From an uncultured Bacteroidales bacterium (GTDB lineage Bacteria; Bacteroidota; Bacteroidia; Bacteroidales; UBA932), in the NCBI GenBank assembly GCA_900321715.1, contig ONXC01000001.1:62001-126000 (forward strand): a stretch of 64,000 bases of DNA, in the 5' to 3' direction. Under the pieces are notes generated by a model. The model had not been told where the DNA came from and ran no database searches. It saw only the letters and a program-made list of their open reading frames with translations. The translations under genes were made by a program, and so were the position numbers. Of the stretch, positions 54,628 through 62,625 are shown one piece after another; the stretch's first letter is position 1, and each line of letters starts with the position of its first letter.

Positions 54628-55779
54628 TTATTGCTTTTTTCTAATTATTATTCGCTTTGAAGCTTTATTAACGCGATATCCGTATGGGGTTAAATAATCG
54701 CCCTCATCATCTTGAATGTAGAGTTGATAGTCCCGCTTTGCGTTGGATGGGCGTCCTGTGCGACCGTCAAGAAAGTATTCGTAAAACTTGGTAGGAGTAA
54801 AATACTGCTGTCCTTCACCTTGAGTCACAATCTCGAATTGTTCCGGGCAATAGCGGTTAAAGAAGGAAACGGGGACTCCCATTAAACCGTCATAATCTGA
54901 CGGGATTGCATCAACGTATGGAATATCAATAGCATCAAAATTATCATACTTTCGATAGCCCTTCTCGCGGATTTCTTTATGTTTGCTAAAACGAAGATTA
55001 TCTGCCATGGTCATTAGCGAAATGGGTTCATGACGCTTGCCGTGCTCCAGGTTAGTTAACCATATTGAAGCCACATTTTTCATTTTCTGTCCATCAATTA
55101 TCTTGTCCACATCGTCATCATTGGTGGTAACAAACCACATCCCGCCACTCCAGTCCCGCTTTCCAGACCATATTTTATTATCTCGAATTAACGGGAAGAC
55201 ATCACGGCATCCTGTGGATAGTTTGTTGGCGATGATAAGGAATTTCTTGTCTGCTTCCATAATCCAGCTAAGGAATTCAAGGAACAGAGAAAACGGTTCA
55301 TTGGTTATGATGATATCTGATTGATCTCTGAGTACTCTAACTTCATCTGACATAAAATCGCCGGTTCCCTCCAGATAATTCCATTGTAGATCATTAACAT
55401 CAATAATGCCATCGTCGTTAATGTCTTTTTCTAGGATGAATATCTTCCCGTGTGTGCGGGTTTTGTCTTCATCATACTGGGGAGCACTTGTCTCAAACAG
55501 AGAAGGCTGATAGCCCTCTTTGTAATGTTTGCTTTCAACAGCATAGCTTGTGCTAATCAATTTCTTTAGACCAAAAGCCTTGAAATTGTTCACAAAGAAT
55601 TTTGTAAAGTTGCTCCATTCCGGGTCGTCACAAGGAAGCAGAACGACTTTGTCTCTGAATACATCGGGATTATATTCGACGTATGCATTGATTTCGTTCT
55701 GAATGTCATCATACTGAGTATAGAACTCATCATTCTTGGCGACCTTAGCTTCGTTCAGCTTAGAGTTACCCTTGGCCAT
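54628..55779 (-). CDS. EcoRI-type adenine-specific DNA methyltransferase with NEPF motif
   Basis: This 383-residue protein matches the M.EcoRI family: NDEFYTQYDDIQNEINAY near the start, the SAM-region LLPCDDPEWSNFTKFF, GTGDFMSDEV, the catalytic motif region DIIITNEPFSLFLEFL (residues 160-163 NEPF), and GYRKYDNFDAIDIPYVDAIP. The usual motif IV is NPPF; here Glu replaces the first Pro. A calcium-loop-like string DINDDGIIDVNDL is inserted near residue 125. It is coupled to a DUF262-HNH gene instead of a classical EcoRI endonuclease. Confidence 0.85.
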   Translation of the reverse strand: MAKGNSKLNEAKVAKNDEFYTQYDDIQNEINAYVEYNPDVFRDKVVLLPCDDPEWSNFTKFFVNNFKAFGLKKLISTSYAVESKHYKEGYQPSLFETSAPQYDEDKTRTHGKIFILEKDINDDGIIDVNDLQWNYLEGTGDFMSDEVRVLRDQSDIIITNEPFSLFLEFLSWIMEADKKFLIIANKLSTGCRDVFPLIRDNKIWSGKRDWSGGMWFVTTNDDDVDKIIDGQKMKNVASIWLTNLEHGKRHEPISLMTMADNLRFSKHKEIREKGYRKYDNFDAIDIPYVDAIPSDYDGLMGVPVSFFNRYCPEQFEIVTQGEGQQYFTPTKFYEYFLDGRTGRPSNAKRDYQLYIQDDEGDYLTPYGYRVNKASKRIIIRKKQ

Positions 55780-55833
55780 AATCTGCGCTTTATGGCACTT
55801 GCAACTTATTCTCGGCGCGGACTAACAGGGCAT

Positions 55834-55863
55834 AAAAAAGGCGTGAACTTCATTATTCACGCC
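55834..55863 (-). terminator. Terminator-like hairpin upstream of the methyltransferase gene
   Basis: GGCGTGAA (55840-55847) pairs with TTCACGCC (55856-55863). Read on the minus strand, the hairpin is followed by six T. It would stop leftward read-through before the methyltransferase gene. Confidence 0.6.
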
Positions 55864-55981
55864 CGAGGCCCTGAGAAAGCCCGCATCACGAATAAGTCGG
55901 TCCACGCCAAAGCGCAGACATTCACTGACTTATTCGAGCGATGCGATTTGAAATTTCTCAGGTTTCGGGCATCCGAATAAA
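55853..55981. repeat. Long imperfect inverted repeat (about 50-nt arms)
   Basis: GCCCGA, CCTGAGAAA, GCATC and CGAATAAGTC occur in this order from 55,861. The same words are found in the same order on the opposite strand reading back from 55,970. TTATTC flanks extend the match. The arms face each other around a loop of about 22 nt. Confidence 0.75.
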
Positions 55982-56269
55982 TAGCAAATGCTAATTGTCT
56001 ATGTCACACTCCATTCAGGAGGCATCACAAATATAATAATTATTATTGGATTAATGCCATATGATAATATGAACAATTTTGCCGCATTCAGATAAAAAGA
56101 GTATATTTGTTCACGGTAATACGGTCGTCGAATCGGCCGGTAATGAAATCAGGAGTAAGTAAGTCTTCCGTCTGAAGCGACTCCCTTCACAAATCATTTT
56201 CGTATTTCAGTAAGGGGAATAGTGCACCTTAACGGGGTACTATGCAATAATACTATTTATTTGGTAATT

Positions 56270-56689
56270 ATGGTGGAAGATATTATTATACCGCAAGGGT
56301 GTGCTCCGGAAGACATAAAAGTCCGTAAACAAATAATAGGTGATTTCTATGCTAAGTGGAAAGCAGAGCATCCTGACAAGAGAGTTTGGAATGAATCTCT
56401 AAATGACTTCATTTACGTAAAGTTTCATTCGTTGAATGAGACTAGGGGGCATGCATCTGGGACATATGAATCCACAATGGCAGTACTTAATCTTACAGAA
56501 ATACTGAATAAAGCGGAATTCGTGGAGGAAAGGCCTAAGAAACAGGAAGATAACAATCAGAAGAAGTTCTCCAAAATGATTATTATGAAGTATGGAAGAG
56601 TCAAACTAACAGTTGGATTCCAGGCATCCAAAGGTCAGTACGTTCAGTACTGTATTACAGTTCCGGGTGAAAGAATGCACAAAAAATAA
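56270..56689 (+). CDS. Small protein of Bacteroidales mobile-element type, function unknown
   Basis: Counted from MVEDIIIPQG this is 139 residues, soluble, with no signal peptide. KVRKQIIGDFYAKWKAEHPDKRVWNESLNDFIYVKF, GTYESTMAVLNLTEILNKA and a C-terminal VKLTVGFQASKGQYVQYCIT are visible as three conserved-looking blocks (quoted here in part). I recall similar small proteins from Bacteroidales accessory regions but know no function. An alternative upstream start at 56,222 is less likely. A weak terminator hairpin follows. Confidence 0.6.
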   Translation: MVEDIIIPQGCAPEDIKVRKQIIGDFYAKWKAEHPDKRVWNESLNDFIYVKFHSLNETRGHASGTYESTMAVLNLTEILNKAEFVEERPKKQEDNNQKKFSKMIIMKYGRVKLTVGFQASKGQYVQYCITVPGERMHKK

Positions 56690-56717
56690 AAGCCGCCTAG
56701 GCAGCGACTTTTCTGAT
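56688..56717 (+). terminator. Probable terminator after the small mobile-element protein
   Basis: AAAG(c)CGC and GCG(a)CTTT form an interrupted stem around CCTAGGCA, with A-rich 5' and T-rich 3' flanks. A second short palindrome (AGGGTTG-T-CAACCCT) lies at 56,744-56,758. Confidence 0.5.
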
Positions 56718-56807
56718 GGGGCTCGTATCAAACTATGTTTGAGAGGGTTGTCAACCCTTTCCGAAAACCCCGTGACGATTCCAAATGCAAATATAATACT
56801 TTTTTCT

Positions 56808-58991
56808 TTAATTGCAAACACGGCAAACCAGGACGCCGTCGCCAAGGACAAGGACCTGCGCTTTACCGCTGAAGGTGGTGATGGCGCAGGTTTTTCCGTC
56901 GGGGCTCTGCTCCTTTTCACTGCCGGCAGGGTCTCCGTTGCCGTAGCCGATTATGCGGCCGGGGCCATCCAGGGATACCTTTACGGGGATAGCGCCGTCA
57001 GGGACATATCGGCCCTTGGCGTCCTTGGCGGTTAGTTCAAACACCTGCAGGCGGCCGATGCGCTCTGACGTTACATCTACGTTTGTGGCAGGGCCGGTGG
57101 GCTCTATTATGTCCTCCGCGGCCTTTCTGCCCTTGATGTAGCCGGTGGCCTTGATCTTTCCGCCGTGACAGGCGTTTTTCCATACCAGGTGGCCGTTACG
57201 GGGCATTTTCTTCTTTCCAAGGATGCGGCCGTTCACGCTTAAACGGACTTCGTCGCAGTTGGAATACACCCATATATCGGCCGTGGGGCCGCAGATATGG
57301 ACAGTGGGCTCATCGGTCCACCAGGATTTGAGGTAGAAGGCTTCGTCCTTAGGGAAGCCGCAGTAGTCCAGGATGCCGAATTCCGAGAGCGTGGCGGGGT
57401 ACTTGAGGGGATTGGGTTCCCCGCGGTAGTCAAAGCCCGTCCAGAAGAAGACGCCGCCCGTCCAGGGATGCTCCGCGTAGTACTTCCAGCCCCTTTCAAT
57501 GACGTTTTCAGGTTCTCCGGTGCGGTTGATGGCTGGCATCCGGCCTTCCTGGGCCTCATAGATGCCGCGGGTGCCGCAGCCGGTGGTTTCCTCGGAGCCG
57601 AAGATTATCCACTCCGGATGCCTCTGGTGGCGGCCGTCGACGTCATTCTGGACAATGTAGTTGTAGCCGTGAACCTCAAGGCCCTCTATGAGGGTGCCGC
57701 CGCCGGCGTTTGCCGCCGTAGTCTGCCTTGTGGGGTCAAGGCTCTGGACGTACTCTTGCATCTCCTTAACTATCTTTATGCCCCTTACATCGTTCTCCAG
57801 GCCCCATTCCTCGTTACCTACGCTCCAGAGAATCACGCTGGGGTGGGACCTCCCTTCCATGACCATATTCTCAAGGAGACGCCTGTGATGGCTGTTCACG
57901 CCCATAAGGCGGTTCTCGTCTATGAGGAGGATGCCTTCCCGGTCACAGATGTCAAGAAGGGCGGGGGATGCGGGATTATGGGAGCAGCGGATGGCGTTTA
58001 CGCCCAGTTTTTTCAGTTGTTTAACGCGCCACTCTATAAGTTCGTCGGGCATTGCGGCGCCAACTCCAGCGTGATCCTGATGGAGGTTTACGCCTTTCAG
58101 GATGAACTTTTTGCCGTTGAGAAGGAAACCTTCCGTGGCGTTGAACTCAACTGTCCTGAGGCCGATTTTTGTGCGGTAAACATCCTCTCCAACCGTGGAC
58201 TCAAGGGTGTAGAGATAAGGGTCCTCAGGGGTCCAGAGACGGGGCTCCGTCATTTCGTTGCCGTCTTTGTCCAGAATACGATGGGTGGCCTCTTTTACCT
58301 CTGAATGGATGGTTACCTTGGAACCATCCCAGCTGGCCCAGAAACTGCCGTCAGGGATGTACGGGCCCTTGGTTTCAATTAGGTAGGCGTTCCGGTAGAT
58401 GCCGGCGCCCTCATAGAACCAGCCTTCCTCAAGGGTGGCATCGGCCCTTACCGTAAGGACGTTGGGGCCGCCGTTAAAGTCTATGTAGGGGGTGATGTCG
58501 TAGACCTGCGTGGCATAACCGCTTGGCTCCGTTCCCATATAGATGCCGTTGAACCATACTGAGGCGTCACGGAAGATGCCGTCAAACTTGATGGTAAAAT
58601 GGCGGCCTTCCTGGGCTTTGGTGAAAGTGAAGGCCTTGCGGTACCAGCCTACGCTGGCCTGAGGGTACTTCCAGCCAACGGTCTTGTATCCGTGGGAGTG
58701 GCTTGCAAGGGAATCGCAGGGGAGGGCGGGCACCCAGTCGTGGGGGACGGTGATGTCCTCCCATGCACTGTCGTCGAAGGTTTCCGTGTAGGGGCCCTGG
58801 TTGTGGATGGAGTGGGCCTTTGTGAGGTAGTTGAAATATTCCGTGCCGCGGCCCCAGTCCTTTCCGGGGTCTGAAGCGTTCCCAAAAGCGAACTTCCAGC
58901 CGCTCTCAAGTTTTGTTATGGTCTGTGCCCCTGAGGGTATTGTGGCGGCTAGGAGGATAGCCGTTAAAAAAAACCTGATTCCCTTATTCAT
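56808..58991 (-). CDS. GH2 beta-galactosidase-type enzyme, C-terminus possibly truncated at island junction
   Basis: Counted from MNKGIRFFLT this is 727 residues with a cleavable signal peptide. The GH2 sugar-binding domain (WYRKAFTF, FDGIFRDASVWFNG) is followed by the Ig-like domain and the barrel with GVNLHQDHAGVG, IRCSHNPASP, the acid/base in SVGNEEWG and the nucleophile in IFGSEETTG. A DUF4982-type region and a last beta domain follow. The protein ends abruptly at LVLGDGVLVCRVCN where GC-rich host sequence meets the AT-rich island, so a last strand or two may be lost. It is divergent from the symporter gene. Confidence 0.87.
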   Translation of the reverse strand: MNKGIRFFLTAILLAATIPSGAQTITKLESGWKFAFGNASDPGKDWGRGTEYFNYLTKAHSIHNQGPYTETFDDSAWEDITVPHDWVPALPCDSLASHSHGYKTVGWKYPQASVGWYRKAFTFTKAQEGRHFTIKFDGIFRDASVWFNGIYMGTEPSGYATQVYDITPYIDFNGGPNVLTVRADATLEEGWFYEGAGIYRNAYLIETKGPYIPDGSFWASWDGSKVTIHSEVKEATHRILDKDGNEMTEPRLWTPEDPYLYTLESTVGEDVYRTKIGLRTVEFNATEGFLLNGKKFILKGVNLHQDHAGVGAAMPDELIEWRVKQLKKLGVNAIRCSHNPASPALLDICDREGILLIDENRLMGVNSHHRRLLENMVMEGRSHPSVILWSVGNEEWGLENDVRGIKIVKEMQEYVQSLDPTRQTTAANAGGGTLIEGLEVHGYNYIVQNDVDGRHQRHPEWIIFGSEETTGCGTRGIYEAQEGRMPAINRTGEPENVIERGWKYYAEHPWTGGVFFWTGFDYRGEPNPLKYPATLSEFGILDYCGFPKDEAFYLKSWWTDEPTVHICGPTADIWVYSNCDEVRLSVNGRILGKKKMPRNGHLVWKNACHGGKIKATGYIKGRKAAEDIIEPTGPATNVDVTSERIGRLQVFELTAKDAKGRYVPDGAIPVKVSLDGPGRIIGYGNGDPAGSEKEQSPDGKTCAITTFSGKAQVLVLGDGVLVCRVCN

Positions 58992-58997
58992 AGTAAG

Positions 58998-59028
58998 CAA
59001 ATTTACTGAATTTTTTTGACTATATTTG
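58998..59028. promoter_or_regulatory. Divergent -7 boxes for GH2 (minus) and symporter (plus)
   Basis: On the minus strand TAAATTTG (58998-59005) ends 6 nt before the GH2 ATG. On the plus strand TATATTTG (59021-59028) lies 19 nt before the symporter ATG. The two genes are thus driven from one 56-nt intergenic region. Confidence 0.6.
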
Positions 59029-59047
59029 TATAATTAACACTGGAACT

Positions 59048-60391
59048 ATGGCTAAATTAATAGAGAAAATAGGATACGGTCTTGGAGATGCCGCCGCCGG
59101 CGGAATCACCTGGAAGGTAATGTCCATCGCATTCCCTCTGTTCTTTACCAATATATTTGGGCTCACGGTGGCCGATACCGCCACTCTCATGCTTGTGGCG
59201 CGTCTTTTTGACGTGGTCACGGACCCTGTGATGGGGGCGCTCGCAGACCGCACACAGTCCCGCTGGGGAACTTATCGGCCCTGGCTCATATTTGGCGCCA
59301 TCCCGCTGGGCATTGTGTTTGCGCTGCTGCTCTTTACCCCGGACTTCGGCCCGGTTGGGAAGCGTATATGGGCGTATTCGCTGTATCTCATCATGATGGC
59401 GGTATATACGGCAGTGAACGTGCCCTACGGCTCCCTTCTTGGCGTCATGACAGATGATGACAATGAGAAGAATGAGTTCTCCTCCTACCGTATGGTGGGC
59501 GCTTATGCCATGGGTTTTGTGACGCTTCTGTCTTTCCCTTACCTTCAGAAGATGGTGGGCGGCACTCCGCAGCACCAGTATGCCGTGCTGGGTGCAGTCC
59601 TTGGCGGCGTGGCGGCCCTTGGTACCCTTGCCTGCGGCCTCCTTACCAGGGAACGCCTGAAGCCCGTACGCGCAGAGAAATTCTCCTTCAAGCCTTTCGC
59701 CGACCTTTTCCGCAACAAGCCGTGGATCTATCTCACGCTTATCGGCATATGCACAAACTTCTTCAACGGGTTCCGCTATGCCGTGGCGGGTTACCTCCTG
59801 GAGTACTGCCTGCACGGTGACGTCACCGTTTCCGGCCTCATCATCAACTACACCGTGTTCATGACTTTCGGTGAGGTCACCTGCATGGTCTTCGGCGGCC
59901 TTTCCCCCCGCTTCACAAAGTGGGTGGGCTCCAAGAAGAAGGCGTTCGGCTGGGCGGCCGTCATCTGTGCCGTCACTTCCATCGGCTTCTTCTTCATCCC
60001 CATGGATCCAGCCTATATCTGGGTAATGGTGGCAACGGTTATCCTAACGTCTGTGGGTATCGGCCTTTATTCTCCGCTTCTCTGGTCCATGTATGCCGAT
60101 GTAGCGGATTATGCCACTGAGAAGAACGGCACCTCCTCCACGGGCCTCATCTTCTCCTCCGGAACCATGTCCCAGAAGTTTGGATCGGCCATCTCCGGCG
60201 CCCTTGTGGCACTGCTCCTTGGCCTTGCGGGCTTCATTTCCGGAACGGATGCTGCAACCGGGCAGACTGTAATTACAATTACCAATGAGGCCTCTGTCCA
60301 GACCATGATCTGGAGCCTGTTCTCCCTCTTCCCGGCCGCAATCGCGCTCCTTATCCTTTTGCTCCTGAGGCTGTATCCTATTGATAAGTAG
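59048..60391 (+). CDS. GPH-type (MelB-like) glycoside:cation symporter
   Basis: This 447-residue inner-membrane protein with about 12 membrane helices belongs to the GPH family: KIGYGLGDAAAGGITW at the start, the cation-site loop MLVARLFDVVTDPVMGALADRT and WGTYRPWLIFGAIPLG. NVPYGSLLGVMTDD and MYADVADYATEKNG follow. Its likely cargo is mannobiose or related disaccharides released by the PUL enzymes, which have no other inner-membrane transporter in the window. In the known mannan pathway a sugar:sodium symporter fills this step. Confidence 0.93.
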   Translation: MAKLIEKIGYGLGDAAAGGITWKVMSIAFPLFFTNIFGLTVADTATLMLVARLFDVVTDPVMGALADRTQSRWGTYRPWLIFGAIPLGIVFALLLFTPDFGPVGKRIWAYSLYLIMMAVYTAVNVPYGSLLGVMTDDDNEKNEFSSYRMVGAYAMGFVTLLSFPYLQKMVGGTPQHQYAVLGAVLGGVAALGTLACGLLTRERLKPVRAEKFSFKPFADLFRNKPWIYLTLIGICTNFFNGFRYAVAGYLLEYCLHGDVTVSGLIINYTVFMTFGEVTCMVFGGLSPRFTKWVGSKKKAFGWAAVICAVTSIGFFFIPMDPAYIWVMVATVILTSVGIGLYSPLLWSMYADVADYATEKNGTSSTGLIFSSGTMSQKFGSAISGALVALLLGLAGFISGTDAATGQTVITITNEASVQTMIWSLFSLFPAAIALLILLLLRLYPIDK

Positions 60392-61922
60392 GGTCCTCAA
60401 TTGGGAAATCCATGATGAACCGGCACCCCTTGCGGTAGTCCGGGTCCAGTTCCAGTGTGCCTCCAAGCAGGATGACGTGCCGTTTGGTAAGCGGTAATCC
60501 TACGCCAAGGCCTTCAGAGAGGTTGTCTTTCTTGTAGAAAGGCGTGAAGATGTGTTCCTGATTTTCCTTGGGAATGCCGGGACCTGTGTCCTCAAAGATG
60601 AACCGGACCCTGGTTTTGTTTGCCGTGATGCGGAGGGATATATTTTTGCCGTCGGAGTATTTTGAGGCATTGAACAGGATCTCACGGATGCTGCGCATAA
60701 GGAAGAGGTGGTCGGAAACAAGGGTGAACGAGTCTTTTACCTGGGTGTGGAACTTCACGGTTACGCCCGGGAAATAGCGGTTGACATAGCCTATGCACTC
60801 TCTGGCAATTTCATTGCAGGATACGGGCTCATATGTGAAACTCACCATTTCGTCGTGGTATCCGCGGTCTGAGCTGTCGTAGAGCATGAGGGACATCCTT
60901 GTTAGAGCCATGGCGTTGTAGTCAATCACCTGAAGGAGTTGCTCCCGCTCTTGGTGGGAAAGGTCGGCGCCTGAGGTGTCACGGAGAAGCTGTGAAAAGC
61001 CAAGGATGAGGTTTAGCGGGGTCCGGATCTGGTGGGTCATGTTGGAGACAAATTCGGTCCGGCGCCTGATGGCGTCCTCAAGGGCCGATGTCGCCTTCTG
61101 GAGTTCATCGTTTCGTTTTGCTGCCTCCTCAATAGCTGCGTCAAGGTCACGAATCTGGCTGCTGATAGTTTCCTGCATATCGGCAAAACTGTTCTGCAGG
61201 CGCCCTATGGTACTGTTTACGTTGCTGCGGGGAATTACGGCGGAATAGTCTCCTTCGGAAAGGCGCATGGTCTGCTCTTCCAGAAGTTCCAGGGGTTCGA
61301 ATGCCCGCGCCACTATTCTTCGGCATACAAGGAAGATTATGATAAGGCCGATGGCGACGATTATGAATATGCTTAACCTGAGGTGCCAGTATCTGTGAAG
61401 GACATCCCGCTCCGGGCTCACCAGAGCGGCGCTGAGGCCGGTTTCCTCAATGGGCTCATAGCATATCAGGCACAGCACATTTGCCACTTTGGCGTGCATC
61501 CTTCCGCTATGGCCGGCAGTCATTTCGTGCCCCAGGGTAATTTTGTCGGGGTAATACCTGCCGTTAGTGGGGGCAAAGATGGTCTTTACCCCAATTTTGG
61601 CAGAGTCACGGTGCATCAGATACCTGCCGTCCTTGTCCAGAATCATAAAATATGAATTAGGGTAGGGCTTCAGGGGGAATAGCGCCTTTGAAAGTTCCTG
61701 CAGGGACTCCTGGCTCAGGGACTGAAGATAGTGCCTGGCGCTGTCTACCGCCGTGCTGAGTATCCTGGAGGACTTGTCCATGGCGACGGTGTGGAAATGG
61801 CGTCTTGACAGCGCTCCGAAGATTCCGTTTACCAGCAGGAAGACCAGCACCGCAATAAAGAACATATTGAGGCTGATCTTCATCGGCAAAGACCGCTGTA
61901 TGCGTCGGAACAGTGTACTCAT
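60378..61922 (-). CDS. Sensor histidine kinase (double membrane helix, HAMP, HisKA, HATPase)
   Basis: This 514-residue protein has a first membrane helix (MFFIAVLVFLLVNGIFGAL), a periplasmic Cache-like sensor (about 45-175, YFMILDKDGRYLMHRDS), a second helix (IFIIVAIGLIIIFLV), HAMP and a coiled coil. HisKA (NMTHQIRTPLNLILGF) and HATPase (EILFNASKYSDG, DTGPGIPKEN, GLGVGLPLTK) complete it. There is no receiver domain. It lies 7 nt downstream of a related protein that lacks the ATPase, in the same direction. Its 3' end overlaps the convergent symporter gene by 14 nt. Confidence 0.92.
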   Translation of the reverse strand: MSTLFRRIQRSLPMKISLNMFFIAVLVFLLVNGIFGALSRRHFHTVAMDKSSRILSTAVDSARHYLQSLSQESLQELSKALFPLKPYPNSYFMILDKDGRYLMHRDSAKIGVKTIFAPTNGRYYPDKITLGHEMTAGHSGRMHAKVANVLCLICYEPIEETGLSAALVSPERDVLHRYWHLRLSIFIIVAIGLIIIFLVCRRIVARAFEPLELLEEQTMRLSEGDYSAVIPRSNVNSTIGRLQNSFADMQETISSQIRDLDAAIEEAAKRNDELQKATSALEDAIRRRTEFVSNMTHQIRTPLNLILGFSQLLRDTSGADLSHQEREQLLQVIDYNAMALTRMSLMLYDSSDRGYHDEMVSFTYEPVSCNEIARECIGYVNRYFPGVTVKFHTQVKDSFTLVSDHLFLMRSIREILFNASKYSDGKNISLRITANKTRVRFIFEDTGPGIPKENQEHIFTPFYKKDNLSEGLGVGLPLTKRHVILLGGTLELDPDYRKGCRFIMDFPIEDPTYQ

Positions 61923-61929
61923 ATCGGCC

Positions 61930-62625
61930 TCAATTGTTGCTGCTAAGCATATCGTTAAGAATCTCCGTCACCCTCACGCCGTCTCTTTCGATGTCCTTCA
62001 GGACCTGCCTCATTTCCTCATTGTCAATGTCCCCGCCGCTTTCATAGAGTTTATCCGCACCGCCCTGGATCTGAGCCACTTCATCGGCTAACTGGTGGGT
62101 CATGCTGCTGAAGAACGCGCTCTTCAGTTTTTCAATCTCTTTGGTCTTGGCGTAGGTTTCGGCAAGTACTTGCTGGCGTGATTCCTCGCTCTGCGACAGG
62201 CTCTTAAGTTGTTCCATATGCGCCGATACCGTCTCCTGCATTTTCACGTAATGGTTCCGAAGGCGTCCTACATCGTCAGTGCGCTTTGTCTCACCGAAGG
62301 GCAGGGAGTAATTGCCCTGCGCAATGTCAAGGGTTGTATACGTGAGTTTTCTAAGGGGCTTCATACTGATTCTGGCGATGGCTATGGCACCCGCCGCAAT
62401 CAGGATTACGCCCAGGATGATCATTGCAATCGAGATACGGAAACCCGGATCGAACACCTCCAGCGCCTGGTCCATGTTGCCCCCGGTCTCTTCACGGATT
62501 ATGAGCCGCGTCCCGATGGTCATTGCAAGAATGGTGGCTACAAGGAGACTACCTACAGAAATAACAGTCTGCAAGCAGATTCTGGAAGATAAGGTTCTGG
62601 GCAAGAAGTCCCTAGGTTTAGGCAT
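61930..62625 (-). CDS. Kinase-like membrane protein with HAMP and degenerate DHp domain, no ATPase
   Basis: Counted from MPKPRDFLPR this is 231 residues. Two membrane helices (TVISVGSLLVATILAMTIG; IAMIILGVILIAAGAIAIA) enclose a very short external loop. HAMP follows, with a coiled coil sharing wording with the next kinase (NHYVKMQETVSAHMEQL). A DHp-like helix pair holds SSMTHQLADEVAQI, where kinases have HELRTPL. The protein stops at ILNDMLSSNN, before any HATPase domain. No ATPase fragment follows; the complete kinase gene begins 7 nt later. Confidence 0.8.
   Translation of the reverse strand: MPKPRDFLPRTLSSRICLQTVISVGSLLVATILAMTIGTRLIIREETGGNMDQALEVFDPGFRISIAMIILGVILIAAGAIAIARISMKPLRKLTYTTLDIAQGNYSLPFGETKRTDDVGRLRNHYVKMQETVSAHMEQLKSLSQSEESRQQVLAETYAKTKEIEKLKSAFFSSMTHQLADEVAQIQGGADKLYESGGDIDNEEMRQVLKDIERDGVRVTEILNDMLSSNN

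Larger units (their letters stand above)
55780..56221. other. Structured non-coding region upstream of the methyltransferase
   Basis: A 62-codon frame at 55,792-55,980 overlaps dense inverted repeats and is probably not a gene. The region holds a minus-strand terminator-like hairpin (55,834-55,863) and a long imperfect inverted repeat (55,853-55,981). From 55,982 to 56,221 it is AT-rich without recognised signals. Confidence 0.5.

Noticed and set aside
55792..55980. 62-codon frame upstream of the methyltransferase
   Set aside because: It coincides with the long inverted repeat. Similar strings may occur as repeats in related genomes, and I see no start signal or domain.
55853..55981. Integron attC site
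   Set aside because: The inverted repeat lacks the paired R'/R'' core sites and there is no integrase or cassette array.
60378..62625. A single kinase gene split by a frameshift
   Set aside because: The downstream gene is a complete kinase with its own membrane helices, sensor, HAMP and DHp, so the upstream protein is a separate gene.
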